Below, one piece after another: positions 39,148 to 47,843 of a DNA stretch of 51,483 bases. The stretch is from Candidatus Woesearchaeota archaeon (GTDB lineage Archaea; Nanobdellota; Nanobdellia; Woesearchaeales; WJKR01). The DNA is taken from assembly GCA_016927245.1 (NCBI GenBank), contig JAFGNA010000013.1:1-51483 (forward strand). Reading direction: 5' to 3'. Position 1 is the stretch's first letter; the number at the start of each line of letters is the position of its first letter. The notes beneath the pieces are model-generated. The model had not been told where the DNA came from and did no database searches. It was given only the letters and a program-made list of their open reading frames with translations. Made by a program: the position numbers and the translations under genes.

Positions 39148-39864
39148 ATGCAACCGATGCAACACCAAATGATGGGCTACGACCGGGCCATCACCATGTT
39201 CAGCCCGGACGGCAGGCTCCTCCAAGTCGAATACGCGAAGAAGACCGTCAGGCTGGGGAACACGGCCATCGGCATGGTCTGCAAGGACGGCGTCCTCCTC
39301 GTCACGGACAAGCGCATCGTGGACAAGCTCGTCGTCCCCGAAGCCATCGAGAAAGTCTTCCAGATAGACGACCACGTCATGGCGACCGCCGCGGGCATCA
39401 TCAGCGACGCCCGCGTCCTCATCGAGCGCAGCCAGATAAAGGCGCAGCAGCACAAGGTCACGTACGACTCGCCCATCGACGTGCTCAGCATCGTCAAGGA
39501 CACGTGCAACCTCAAGCAACTCACCACCCAATCAGGAGGGTTCCGCCCGTTCGGCGTCAGCCTCCTCATCGCAGGCGTCGACGAGGACGGCATGAAGCTC
39601 TTCGAGACCGACCCGACAGGCATCTTCTACCAGTACAAGGCCACCGCGATCGGCGAGGGCGAGCCGGAAGTGGAGGAGATACTCCACAAGGAATACAAGG
39701 AATCGCTCACCATCGAGGAAGGACTCAAGCTCGCCGTCAAGGCCCTGAAGAAAGTGCTCGACGCCAACTTCGAAGCGGACCGCATCGACGCCGCGCACAT
39801 CAGGAAGGACGATCCCAAGATGCGCAAGGTGCCCAAGGAGCAGCTCGCCAAGATCCTCAAGTGA
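39148..39864 (+). CDS. psmA: Proteasome alpha subunit
   Basis: 238 residues. The N-terminal gate region has GYDRAITMFSPDGRLLQVEY, the alpha-subunit signature, followed by GVLLVTDKRI and the outer-ring contacts. Seven such subunits form each outer ring and gate entry to the proteolytic chamber. The start ATG at 39148 has alternatives at 39157, 39169 and 39172. It lies 12 bases after the Pop5 gene. Confidence 0.96.
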   Translation: MQPMQHQMMGYDRAITMFSPDGRLLQVEYAKKTVRLGNTAIGMVCKDGVLLVTDKRIVDKLVVPEAIEKVFQIDDHVMATAAGIISDARVLIERSQIKAQQHKVTYDSPIDVLSIVKDTCNLKQLTTQSGGFRPFGVSLLIAGVDEDGMKLFETDPTGIFYQYKATAIGEGEPEVEEILHKEYKESLTIEEGLKLAVKALKKVLDANFEADRIDAAHIRKDDPKMRKVPKEQLAKILK

Positions 39865-39874
39865 GGCGGACACG

Positions 39875-40591
39875 ATGAGACCGACCAAGACCTATGACCA
39901 GGAACGGGCGCAGTTCAACCTGGCACGCCTCCGCAAGGCAGGCGTCGAGTACGAGATCGTCATCGACCCTGACAAGGCCATCGCGTACAAGGAAGGGGAA
40001 AAGGTCGACCTCGAGGAAGTCCTCTTGGCAGAGGACGTGTTCTTCGACGCCAAGAAGGGCGAGCACGCCTCCGAGGAGCGCATGCAGGAAGTGTTCGGCA
40101 CCGCCGACCCCCTCGTCATAGCGGCGCTCATCCTCAAGGAGGGGGAGATACAGCTCACCGCGGAGCACCGCGCCAAGGTGCGCGAGAACAAGCGGAAACG
40201 GCTGGTGCAGCTCATCGCTCGCAACGCGTGCGACCCGAAGACCAAGCTCCCTCACCCCTTGGCGAGGATCGAGCACGCCATGGAGGAGGCGAAGGTGCGC
40301 GTCGACGAGTTCAAGAAGCCGGAAGACCAGGTGCAGGACGTTATCAAGCAACTGCGCGTGGTCCTCCCCATCAGCGTCGAGCTCCGCGTCGCGGGCGTGC
40401 ACATACCAGCGGTCCACGCGGGCAAGGCGTACGGCGCCGTGCAAGGGTTCGGCAAGGTGCGGAAGGAGGAGTGGTTGAACGACGGCAGCTGGAAAGCAGA
40501 GCTCGAGCTCCCCGCAGGCCTCGTGAACGAGCTCATCGACAAGCTCAACAACATGACTCACGGGTCGACAACAGTCGACATCATCAAATGA
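39875..40591 (+). CDS. SBDS ribosome maturation protein
   Basis: 238 residues with the three SBDS domains: FYSH-like N-terminus (QFNLARLRKAGVEYEIVIDP), central helical bundle (ENKRKRLVQLIARNACDP), and a ferredoxin-like C-terminus (LPISVELRVAGVHIPA, then GSWKAELELPAGLVNELI). With elongation factor EF-2-like GTPase it releases aIF6 from the large subunit. Ten bases downstream of psmA. Confidence 0.95.
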   Translation: MRPTKTYDQERAQFNLARLRKAGVEYEIVIDPDKAIAYKEGEKVDLEEVLLAEDVFFDAKKGEHASEERMQEVFGTADPLVIAALILKEGEIQLTAEHRAKVRENKRKRLVQLIARNACDPKTKLPHPLARIEHAMEEAKVRVDEFKKPEDQVQDVIKQLRVVLPISVELRVAGVHIPAVHAGKAYGAVQGFGKVRKEEWLNDGSWKAELELPAGLVNELIDKLNNMTHGSTTVDIIK

Positions 40592-40625
40592 TTTAACAAA
40601 TGAAACGACAAGGTGAAACAGCAAC

Positions 40626-41486
40626 ATGGAATTACAAGTGAAAGACAGGGACGTCGTGGTGCCCGGGCAAGTAGTCGCGACCGGCATGGAATACCTCCCA
40701 TCGACGGGGACGTACCGGCTCGGCGACGACATCAGGGCGAACAGGCTCGGACTCATGAAGATAGAAGGGAAAGTCCTCAAGACCATCCCCCTCGCGGGCG
40801 TGTACCTGCCGCAGAAGAACGACGTCGTCATCGGCAAGGTCATCGACATCCTGATGAGCGGCTGGCGGCTCGCCCTCAACAGCCCTTACAGCGCCGTGCT
40901 GCAAGTCAAGGACGCGACGTTCGACTTCATAGCGAAAGGGGCTGACCTGACCAAGTACTTCGACCTCGAAGACCACGTCGTGGCAAAGGTCATCCAGGTC
41001 ACGAGCCAGAACCTCGTGGACGTGACGTGCAAGGGGCCGGGGCTCAAGAAGCTTACCGGCGGGCGCATCATCAAGGTGTGCCCGCACAAGGTGCCCCGCA
41101 TCATCGGCACGAAAGGCAGCATGGTCGGCATGATCAAGAAGGCTACTGGCTGCAAGATCATCATCGGGCAGAACGGCGTCATATGGATGGAAGGGGCGCC
41201 TGACAAGGAATACGTCGCCGTGGAGACGATACGGCTCATCGAGGAGCTCGCGCACACCACCGGCCTGACCGAGCGGGTCAAGCAGCACCTCGTCGAACGG
41301 ACCGGCGTCGATGCGGCATCGCTGGAGCACGTGGAGCAAGAAGAGGAATTCGGCGGCTCTCCCGACGACCGGCCGAGGCGTTATCCTCGAGAGGAGGGAC
41401 GACCGGAGAGGGGTCCACCGAGAGGAAGCAGCAACGATCGTAGGCGCAGGCCCTACCCTGCGCGGCCCAGGAGAGGTGAGCAGTAA
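40626..41486 (+). CDS. rrp4: Exosome RNA-binding subunit Rrp4
   Basis: 286 residues; AGGTGA precedes the ATG by about eight bases. The N-terminal domain (VVVPGQVVATGMEYLPSTGT), S1 domain (about 65-140) and KH domain (PHKVPRIIGTKGSMVGMIKK, GQNGVIWMEG) form the standard Rrp4. After about residue 235 it gains an Arg/Gly/Pro-rich tail (RYPREEGRPERGPPRG and onward), an RNA-binding extension. It caps the Rrp41/42 ring and guides RNA. The stop overlaps the rrp41 start by one base. Confidence 0.95.
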   Translation: MELQVKDRDVVVPGQVVATGMEYLPSTGTYRLGDDIRANRLGLMKIEGKVLKTIPLAGVYLPQKNDVVIGKVIDILMSGWRLALNSPYSAVLQVKDATFDFIAKGADLTKYFDLEDHVVAKVIQVTSQNLVDVTCKGPGLKKLTGGRIIKVCPHKVPRIIGTKGSMVGMIKKATGCKIIIGQNGVIWMEGAPDKEYVAVETIRLIEELAHTTGLTERVKQHLVERTGVDAASLEHVEQEEEFGGSPDDRPRRYPREEGRPERGPPRGSSNDRRRRPYPARPRRGEQ

Positions 41487-42208
41487 TGGCGTATGAGCGA
41501 CGACACGACGGCCGGGCGGCTGACGAGCCGAGGAAGATCACCGCGAAAGCGGGCGTCATCAAGAAGGCTGACGGCTCAGGCTACTTCAAGATAGGGGACA
41601 CGGCGGCTTATGCGGCGGTGTACGGCCCGCAGGAATGCCACCCCGCGTGGATGCGCAACCCCAAACGAGGCATCCTCCGCTGCACGTACAGCATGATGCC
41701 CTTCTCAGGGGACGGCGAGCGCGTGAGGCCCGGGCCTTCCCGGAGGAGCAAGGAGATCAGCATGGTCACCGAGAAGGCGTTGCTCCCCGTCCTCGACCTG
41801 GATGATTACCCCAACGCCGTGGTCGACGTGTTCATCGAGCTCCCTGAGACTGACGCGGGGAGCAGGTGCGCGGGCATCTGCGCCGCGGCCATCGCGTTGG
41901 CGGACGCCGGCATCACCATGAAGGACGTGGTGCCCGCGGTGAGCGTCGGGCAGGTGGAAGGGACCCTTGTCGTCGATCTTGATGGCGAGGAAGAGCACAT
42001 GGACGAGAACGCCGCGGCGGACATCCCCGTCGCGTGCATCCCGAGCACTGGCGAGATCACCCTCCTCCAGATGGACGGCGTCATGGAGCCCGAGAAGCTC
42101 CTCAGGGCGCTGGACATGGTCAGGCCGGCCCTCGACCGCATTGCCGAGGCGCAGAGGAACGCTATCAAGGAGCGGTACGCCCACAGCGCAGGGGGTGGTG
42201 CCGCATGA
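41486..42208 (+). CDS. rrp41: Exosome catalytic subunit Rrp41
   Basis: 240 residues of RNase PH fold. Phosphorolytic features include RPGPSRRSKEISMVTEKAL (RNA-binding Arg), and ELPETDAGSRCAGICAA with the GSR phosphate site, and VDLDGEEEHMDENAAAD containing the catalytic acidic residues. It degrades RNA 3' to 5' with phosphate. It pairs with Rrp42, whose gene starts within its stop codon. Confidence 0.95.
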   Translation: MAYERRHDGRAADEPRKITAKAGVIKKADGSGYFKIGDTAAYAAVYGPQECHPAWMRNPKRGILRCTYSMMPFSGDGERVRPGPSRRSKEISMVTEKALLPVLDLDDYPNAVVDVFIELPETDAGSRCAGICAAAIALADAGITMKDVVPAVSVGQVEGTLVVDLDGEEEHMDENAAADIPVACIPSTGEITLLQMDGVMEPEKLLRALDMVRPALDRIAEAQRNAIKERYAHSAGGGAA

Positions 42209-43017
42209 CCAAGGTTCCTTTGGTGATGAGCCAGGACCGGAAGCAGCACCTCATCAAGTCGCTTGAGGCAGGGGTGCGCATCGATGGCCGCAAGAAGGAC
42301 GAGTTCCGCCCCTTGTCGATCGAGCTCGGCGTGTCCAGCACTGCTGAGGGATCGGCCCTCGTCCGCGCGGGCGACTCATCAGTCATCGCAGGCGTCAAGA
42401 TGGGATTGGGCAAGCCGTACCCTGACACCCCTGACAGCGGCGTGCTCATGGTCAACGCGGAGCTCCTCCCCCTCTCAAACCCTGAGTTCGAGTCAGGGCC
42501 GCCGGGCATCGAGTCCATAGAGATCGCGCGCGTCATCGACCGCGGCATCCGTGAGAGCCACGCGTTCGACGCCAAGTCGTTGTGCGTGGAGCCTGGCGAG
42601 AGCGTGTGGATGGTCCAGTGCGACGTCATGCCGATCAACTTCGACGGCAACCTCATCGACCTCGGCGGCCTCGCGGCCTTGGCGGCGCTGCTTGACGCGC
42701 GGTTCCCTATGGTCGGCGGGGACGGCACGGTGGATTATCATGAGAGGACTGATAGGAAGCTGGAGCTCGAACAACTCCCTGTCCCTGTCACCGTGGGCAA
42801 GATCGGCAAGCACTTGCTGGTCGACCCGACGCAGGAGGAGGAGTCAGCGCTCGACGCGCGCCTCACGCTGACCATGCTCGCGAACGGCGACTTGTGCGCC
42901 TTGCAGAAGGGCGGGGATGAGCCTTTGACCAGGGATGACATCAAGGCTATGGTCTCGCTCGCTGGCGAGAAGGGCAAGGAGCTCCGCGCGAAGCTGCTCG
43001 AGGTGACCGGGCGATGA
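42205..43017 (+). CDS. rrp42: Exosome subunit Rrp42
   Basis: 270 residues; the ATG overlaps the rrp41 stop (ATGA), with GGGGGTGGTG upstream. The frame is open further upstream inside rrp41, but that part is a shadow. RNase PH-type fold with [15 protein letters not shown], and the family's [19 protein letters not shown]. Rrp42 is catalytically inactive but completes the hexameric ring and the RNA channel. Confidence 0.95.
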   Translation: MTKVPLVMSQDRKQHLIKSLEAGVRIDGRKKDEFRPLSIELGVSSTAEGSALVRAGDSSVIAGVKMGLGKPYPDTPDSGVLMVNAELLPLSNPEFESGPPGIESIEIARVIDRGIRESHAFDAKSLCVEPGESVWMVQCDVMPINFDGNLIDLGGLAALAALLDARFPMVGGDGTVDYHERTDRKLELEQLPVPVTVGKIGKHLLVDPTQEEESALDARLTLTMLANGDLCALQKGGDEPLTRDDIKAMVSLAGEKGKELRAKLLEVTGR

Positions 43018-43259
43018 GCGCGGCGAAAACCATACGGCAGGACGAGGAGGGGCGGTTCACTAAGTATGAGCGCGCGCGTATCATCGGCAGCCGCGCGTTG
43101 CAGATTAGCATGGGCGCGCCGTTCCTCGTCAAGCTGACGAAGAAGCAGCTCGAGGAGATCGAGTATAACCCGGTCAAGATTGCCAAGCTCGAGTTCGAGA
43201 AGGGCGTCATCCCCATCACGGTGAAGCGCGTCCTGCCGCATGAGCGGGAGTCGTTCTAG
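43014..43259 (+). CDS. rpoK: RNA polymerase subunit K (Rpb6/omega)
   Basis: 81 residues; ATG overlaps the rrp42 stop. [20 protein letters not shown] is the Rpb6/omega signature that clamps the largest subunit. An acidic N-terminus and [16 protein letters not shown] at the end complete the archaeal form. In many archaea this place in the superoperon holds L37Ae and rpoP; here it is rpoK, coupling transcription and RNA decay genes. Confidence 0.95.
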   Translation: MSAAKTIRQDEEGRFTKYERARIIGSRALQISMGAPFLVKLTKKQLEEIEYNPVKIAKLEFEKGVIPITVKRVLPHERESF

Positions 43260-43298
43260 AAACTTTTTTATTGTTGTTCCTTTTCCTTCTTTCTTGTC

Positions 43299-43631
43299 AT
43301 GGTCTCTTGGCAGGCGCTCGAGGACTTGTTCTCGCGGTCGCACACGCTCATGCTCTTGGAACGGTTCGTGGATCGCTACGCCGTCCCTGCGGGGAGGAAT
43401 ATCGACTTCTCGGCCATGGCTCGGGCCCGTGATGACTTCTCTCACCTCTGCGAGGTGTTCGAGCAGGACTTGCGCCTCGGTGATGATTGCGGGCTTGCTG
43501 CTTATTGCGGCGATCACGAGTCGGTCTTGCGATCGGCGGTGTGGAGGCTGGTCGGCAGGGATGATGTCCTCGCTGTCAAGGGGCTTCTCGTCACCGCTGA
43601 GGAGAAGGAAAGGGCTGCTTCGTGGGATTAG
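43299..43631 (+). CDS. Hypothetical protein, 110 residues
   Basis: Soluble, mostly helical: MVSWQALEDLFSRSHTLML, a central CEVFEQDLRLGDDCGLAAYC with three Cys, and a charged tail. No recognised domain. A TATA-like stretch (about 43260-43270) places the ATG in leaderless position. It overlaps the end of the convergent thioredoxin-like gene by four bases. Confidence 0.6.
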   Translation: MVSWQALEDLFSRSHTLMLLERFVDRYAVPAGRNIDFSAMARARDDFSHLCEVFEQDLRLGDDCGLAAYCGDHESVLRSAVWRLVGRDDVLAVKGLLVTAEEKERAASWD

Positions 43632-44152
43632 CGCTTCCACTTGATGCTGCAGCCCATGGGCGGCACTCGTTCCTTTGGCGGCTTGCTCCCCGCGAGGGCC
43701 GCGTCGATGGCCTCTCTGAGGTGCTGTTCCATGACGAGGTCTTCTTCTTTCCAGTTGTCGTCGATGGCTCCTTCGTACACGAGCTTCCGCTCTTTGCCGA
43801 ACACGAACGCGTGCGGCGTGCACTCCGCTTGGAACGCCTTCGCCACTTCTTGCGTCTCGTCGTGTAGGTAGGGGAACGGGAACCCTTTGATGCCGTGCGC
43901 TTCCTGCATCGCCTTGTAGCTGTCTTCAGGGTAGTGGCGGGAATCGTTGCTGTTGATGAGGATGAACTGCGCCTTTCCCTTGTAGTCGTCCGCCAATGCT
44001 TTGAGGCGGTCTTCGTAGGCCTGGGCGTAGGGGCAGTGGTTGCACGTGAACACGATGACGAGCGCGTCCGCGTCGAAGAAGTCTTTGAGCTCGTACGTGT
44101 TGCCGTCGATGTTCTTCAGGTTGAACTGTGGTGCTTCGTTGCCGATATCCAT
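43628..44152 (-). CDS. Thioredoxin-fold (redoxin) protein
   Basis: 174 residues. FTCNHCPYAQAYEDRL has the active CxxC (CNHC) of a redoxin/TlpA-like family, with NSNDSRHYPEDSYKAM and ECTPHAFVFGKERKLVY (Cys before cis-Pro) following. No signal peptide, so cytoplasmic. Family members reduce peroxides or disulphides. The MDIGNEAPQFNLKNIDG start is typical of AhpC/TSA-like redoxins. It is separated from the membrane regulator upstream by four bases. Confidence 0.9.
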   Translation of the reverse strand: MDIGNEAPQFNLKNIDGNTYELKDFFDADALVIVFTCNHCPYAQAYEDRLKALADDYKGKAQFILINSNDSRHYPEDSYKAMQEAHGIKGFPFPYLHDETQEVAKAFQAECTPHAFVFGKERKLVYEGAIDDNWKEEDLVMEQHLREAIDAALAGSKPPKERVPPMGCSIKWKR

Positions 44153-44156
44153 TTGG

Positions 44157-44816
44157 TCATCCCACCTTTTTCTTGTATATGATGATGTTGCCTCGTCCCT
44201 TCTTGATCTTCGTGATGGCCCCTTTGTTCTCTAGCTCTGTGAGGACGAGGCTTATCTTCGCTTCTGAGTGCGGGAACGATTTGCGCACCTCTTTCTGCGT
44301 GGTGCGCCGGTGCTTCTTGAGGTAGGCGACGAGTTGCGCTTCTAGCTCGTCTTCTTCTTCCGCGGGCCTCGCTCGCCGTTCCTTCTTCCTCTGCTGGTGG
44401 AGGTACGCCGCCGCGGCGACGGTGAGGATGAGTATGACGGCCAGGATGAGGGGGGATGCTCGTTCCCGCGGTAGGAGTTCTTTCAGGTCTAGGTCTGGCT
44501 CTTCGAACTCTGGGAGCTGCCGGAACAGTATGAGGTCGTGCGTGAATGTCCCTGTCGCCGGCGCGTCGAACTCTACTTGGTCTTGCTCGGCCATGCCTTG
44601 CTCGGTCGCCTTGTTCACGGTGAGCAGGTAGTGCCCTGCGGGGACGTCTAACGAGTAGGTGCCGTCCTTGGCTACTATTGTCTGTTCGGGCGTCGTGTTG
44701 ATCTTGATCACGGCGCCGGGCACTGGTCGCAGGCTGTAGTCGTAGACGGTGCCGGTGATGGTCGCCGCCGCGCTGAGGGGGATGAGCAGGAGGAGGAGGA
44801 ACGGCCAGGGCTTCAT
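44157..44816 (-). CDS. Membrane-anchored winged-helix protein with Ig-like domain
   Basis: 219 residues. Signal peptide (1-18), then a carboxypeptidase-regulatory-like beta domain (TITGTVYDYSLRPVPGAVIK, DGTYSLDVPAGHYLLTV), a membrane helix (about 122-140), and a cytoplasmic winged HTH (AYLKKHRRTTQKEVRKSF, then SLVLTELENKGAITKIKKG). It could sense a surface signal and alter transcription directly. The downstream redoxin gene, four bases away, may be its target or its operon partner. Confidence 0.85.
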   Translation of the reverse strand: MKPWPFLLLLLIPLSAAATITGTVYDYSLRPVPGAVIKINTTPEQTIVAKDGTYSLDVPAGHYLLTVNKATEQGMAEQDQVEFDAPATGTFTHDLILFRQLPEFEEPDLDLKELLPRERASPLILAVILILTVAAAAYLHQQRKKERRARPAEEEDELEAQLVAYLKKHRRTTQKEVRKSFPHSEAKISLVLTELENKGAITKIKKGRGNIIIYKKKVG

Positions 44817-45015
44817 GGGGCTTGCCAGACGCGCCGTTCCTTTAAAAAACTTTGCTTCGTTGCGGTATTGCTTCGTAAAGCTTTAGCGGCATGATATCAT
44901 TGTTTTCAGGCGTTGTTCGCCGTTGTTTTTTGCTCGCAGAGAAAGTATATTTATAAATTAGGTTTTTTTGTCTTGGCCTTATGCGTGCTCTCACGCACGT
45001 CGGAGGTTTTGCGGT

Positions 45016-46353
45016 ATGAAACGAGTATATGCGTTAATGGCGTTGATGATATTGCTGGTCGGCGCGCTGCCCGCGGCGCTGGCGGATGACGACGAGGAGT
45101 ACCAGGGGCGAGGCGTGGCCGTGGCCAAGCTCCGCGCGGAGCACCGCGAGAAGCTGCAACAACTTGACCAAGGGTACCAGGAGCGGCTGTCGCAGCTCCG
45201 GTACGAGCACGTGCGGAAGGTCGCCGGGCTCGAGGAGGGGCAGCTCCTGAACGCGGCGGGCCTCTCTGATGAGGAGTTCGAGAAGCTGGCCTTGCTGGAC
45301 CGCTCGCGGCTGCGCGAGTACGCCGATAAGGAGCCTGCTGAGCTCCGGGAGGCTTTGCAACGCGTCACTGTCAAGCGCGTGGCGCGCGAGGACGCTTTCA
45401 GGAAGCGCGTCTTGTCTGAGAGCGAGGCTGAGGGGGCGCGCAACCGTTACGAGCACGCCGCTCGCAACTACGAGCAGGCAAAGCGGTTGTTCGAGGAGCG
45501 CAAGCGCTCATGGGAGGACGCCGTCACTGCTGGCAACGAGACCGCTGCCGTCGCGTACGCGAAGGAGTACCTCGGCCACGCCGCTGACATGGTCATCCAG
45601 TCGTTGGAGAAGGTCAGGGCCGGCATAGAGGGCGATGACGACCTCACCGATGAGGAGGTCGAGGAGGCGCTCGAGGAGATTGATGAGAAGATAGCCGAGA
45701 TGGAGGCCGCGAAGGAGTCCTTGGAGGCTGCTGAGACCAAGGAAGAGGTCAAGGCTGCTGGCGAGGGCATCCTCGCCGCTTGGGAAGGGATGCGCCTCCG
45801 GCTCAAGGTGCACGCCGAGCTCGTCGTCAGGACGCAGGTCGGTGACGTCCTGAGCAGGAGCGAGGCCTTGGAGCGGCACCTCGAGCGCGTGCTCGCGGAG
45901 ATGGAGGATGAGGGTGTGGACGTCGAGGACCTTGATGAGAAGCTCGACGACTTCAGCGCTCTTATCGGCAGCGCTCGTGACAAGCTCTCATCGTCACAGG
46001 TCTTGTTCGCGCAGGCGAAGGAGGACGGTGACCGTGACGCCCTCGATGAAGCCAAGGAGCTCGCTCGCGACGCCCATGACGACCTCAAGGAGGCGCATAG
46101 CATCCTCATGGTGATCGTCCGCGAGGTCAAGGCCGAGGGCTACGACGTCGAGGATGATGGCGAGTACGTCGAGGTCGTCGAGGTGGACGATGATGAGCAG
46201 GTGGTGTGCTGCATGGCCGCGACTGCCGAGTGCATGGCCTGCGCTGAGGGCGTCAGTGTCGAGGAGTTCTGCGAGGGCAACCCTGGTGTTGATGGTTGCG
46301 AGGATTACGACGACGATGATGGCGTTGACGACGCCGGAGAGGAAGACTCATGA
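45016..46353 (+). CDS. Secreted coiled-coil protein with Cys-rich acidic tail
   Basis: 445 residues. Signal peptide (1-23), then about 350 residues of long acidic/basic helices (EDAFRKRVLSESEAEGARNR, LEEIDEKIAEMEAAKESL) predicted as coiled coil. The tail has seven Cys between about 396 and 432 (VVCCMAATAECMACAEG) and ends in an Asp-rich run. CGGAGGT stands nine bases before the ATG, and a TATA (TATTTATAAAT, about 44947-44957) lies upstream, so there is a 5' leader. It may span or crosslink cell-surface layers. Confidence 0.8.
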   Translation: MKRVYALMALMILLVGALPAALADDDEEYQGRGVAVAKLRAEHREKLQQLDQGYQERLSQLRYEHVRKVAGLEEGQLLNAAGLSDEEFEKLALLDRSRLREYADKEPAELREALQRVTVKRVAREDAFRKRVLSESEAEGARNRYEHAARNYEQAKRLFEERKRSWEDAVTAGNETAAVAYAKEYLGHAADMVIQSLEKVRAGIEGDDDLTDEEVEEALEEIDEKIAEMEAAKESLEAAETKEEVKAAGEGILAAWEGMRLRLKVHAELVVRTQVGDVLSRSEALERHLERVLAEMEDEGVDVEDLDEKLDDFSALIGSARDKLSSSQVLFAQAKEDGDRDALDEAKELARDAHDDLKEAHSILMVIVREVKAEGYDVEDDGEYVEVVEVDDDEQVVCCMAATAECMACAEGVSVEEFCEGNPGVDGCEDYDDDDGVDDAGEEDS

Positions 46354-46453
46354 TCCGCTTACCGAGGCTTGTGGCATTGCCTAGGAGCGCGGTGCAGAAG
46401 CGTAAAGCATATATAGGGGGACCGCTCGTGTTGCGACCAGAGGTGACCTGAAC

Positions 46454-46678
46454 GTGCGTTACGCCATCATCGCGTTGTTGGCCTTGTCCTTGCTGGTTGT
46501 CGGCTGCTCGTCCGATGAGGAAGCGGCCCCGAACGACCTCCCCCCGCCTCCTCCGCCTCCTCCGCCTATTGGTGGGGGTGGCGATGACGTGACGGGAGGG
46601 GTGGTCGCCGACGTCGAGGAACCCGTTGATGAGGGCCTTGACCGGGCCTTGGACGGCATCGACCTGGACGGCTGGTGA
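46454..46678 (+). CDS. Small lipoprotein with polyproline and glycine runs
   Basis: 74 residues from GTG at 46454, with AGAGGTGAC upstream. The lipobox is VVGC (about residue 18), then SSDEEAAP, a run of nine Pro, a run of four Gly, and an acidic tail ending in DLDGW. It is the third such small surface lipoprotein in the window and probably a cell-envelope spacer. Function unknown. Confidence 0.7.
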   Translation: MRYAIIALLALSLLVVGCSSDEEAAPNDLPPPPPPPPPIGGGGDDVTGGVVADVEEPVDEGLDRALDGIDLDGW

Positions 46679-46691
46679 GAGCAAGCCTCGA

Positions 46692-46720
46692 TTTTTTTTC
46701 TTTTTTTTTCTTTTTTCCTT
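46692..46720 (+). terminator. T-tract terminator
   Basis: Three runs of T, six to nine long, separated by single C follow the lipoprotein gene. This is a strong archaeal-type terminator ahead of the rtcA promoter. Confidence 0.65.
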
Positions 46721-46765
46721 TGAATGAACAACCATTAAATAGGACCGCTCTTTCTCTTCGTCCTC

Positions 46766-47830
46766 ATGGCAAGTCGTATCGTCCGTATCGATGGCTCTCA
46801 CGGCGAGGGTGGCGGCGCCATGCTCCGGCAAGCGCTCGGGTTCAGCATGCTCCTTCACCAACCGTTCGTCATGGACGGCATCCGCGTGGGGCGGGAGCGG
46901 CCCGGGCTGTCCCCGCAGCACCTCGCCGCGGTGAACGCTGCTCATCGGTGCTGCAACGCTCAGGTCAAGGGCAACTGGGCAGGGTCTACCTCGTTGTCCT
47001 TCGCTCCCGGCCCGCTCTCCACGACGAGGCTGGACGTCGATATCGGCACGGCCGGTAGCGTCACCCTCTTCCTCCAATCGTTCCTCCTCCCGTCCTTGTT
47101 CAGCGGCAAGGAGTTTAGGATACGCGTCAGGGGCGGTACTGATGTGAGGTGGAGCGTCCCCGTGGATTATTTCATCCGCGTACTCCTCCCTCAGCTGAGG
47201 AAGTACGCCGACGTCGACCTCCGGCTCATCAGGCGGGGGTTCTATCCTAAGGGCGGCGGCGAGGTCTTGTTCACGTGCAAGGGCAAGCGCTCGCTCGGCG
47301 AGGATCACCCCCGGGTCAGCCTTCTCGAGCGGGGGGAGGTGTTCAAGGTGGGCGGCGCTAGTTACGCCTCGGCGTTCCTCCAGCCGTCGATGGTGGCTGA
47401 GCGGCAGGCAGAGGCTGCTAGGCTCTCCCTCTCCCGGCTCGGCGTCGCTGTTGACCTCCAGCAGTCCTACGCCGCCTCCGCTTCTCCTGGCAGCGGCGTC
47501 TCGCTCTGGGCGGTGTGCGGCGGCGAGGAGGGGTTGGACCCGCTCAATCCTGTCGTGCTCGGCGCCTCTTCGCTCGGCGAGCGGCAGCTCCGCGCAGAGG
47601 CTGTTGGTGAGGAGGCGGCCGCTGCTCTCATGGCCGTGGTCGCGAGCGGCGCCGCGTGCGATGAGCACCTCGCTGACCAGCTCGTCCCGGTCATGGCCTT
47701 GGCTGGCGGCGCGCTCCGCACCTGTCGCGTCACCCCTCACCTGCGCAGCAATGTCTACGTCGCGGAACGGTTCTTGGACGAGCGGTTCGTGATCGATGAG
47801 GATGAAGGGGTGGTTAGGCGGGGCGTTTGA
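46766..47830 (+). CDS. rtcA: RNA 3'-terminal phosphate cyclase
   Basis: 354 residues. The RtcA signature RIDGSHGEGGGAMLRQALGF opens the protein; RGFYPKGGGEV is the second family block. The catalytic His lies in CDEHLADQL, which takes AMP during conversion of 3'-phosphate to 2',3'-cyclic phosphate. A TATA-like CATTAAATAG (about 46732-46741) lies 25-30 bases before the ATG. RtcB, its usual metabolic partner in RNA repair, is not in the window. Confidence 0.93.
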   Translation: MASRIVRIDGSHGEGGGAMLRQALGFSMLLHQPFVMDGIRVGRERPGLSPQHLAAVNAAHRCCNAQVKGNWAGSTSLSFAPGPLSTTRLDVDIGTAGSVTLFLQSFLLPSLFSGKEFRIRVRGGTDVRWSVPVDYFIRVLLPQLRKYADVDLRLIRRGFYPKGGGEVLFTCKGKRSLGEDHPRVSLLERGEVFKVGGASYASAFLQPSMVAERQAEAARLSLSRLGVAVDLQQSYAASASPGSGVSLWAVCGGEEGLDPLNPVVLGASSLGERQLRAEAVGEEAAAALMAVVASGAACDEHLADQLVPVMALAGGALRTCRVTPHLRSNVYVAERFLDERFVIDEDEGVVRRGV

Positions 47831-47843
47831 TCGTCGTCGCTCG

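Noticed and set aside
46520-46580. Pro and Gly runs in the small lipoprotein as a sign of non-coding repeat
   Set aside because: The frame has a lipobox, a ribosome-binding site and a normal stop; low-complexity linkers are common in surface lipoproteins.
46253-47740. Long minus-strand frame of 495 codons opposite rtcA
   Set aside because: It is a GC-rich shadow of rtcA and neighbours; composition is Arg/His/Gly-rich with no domain, and rtcA is unmistakable.
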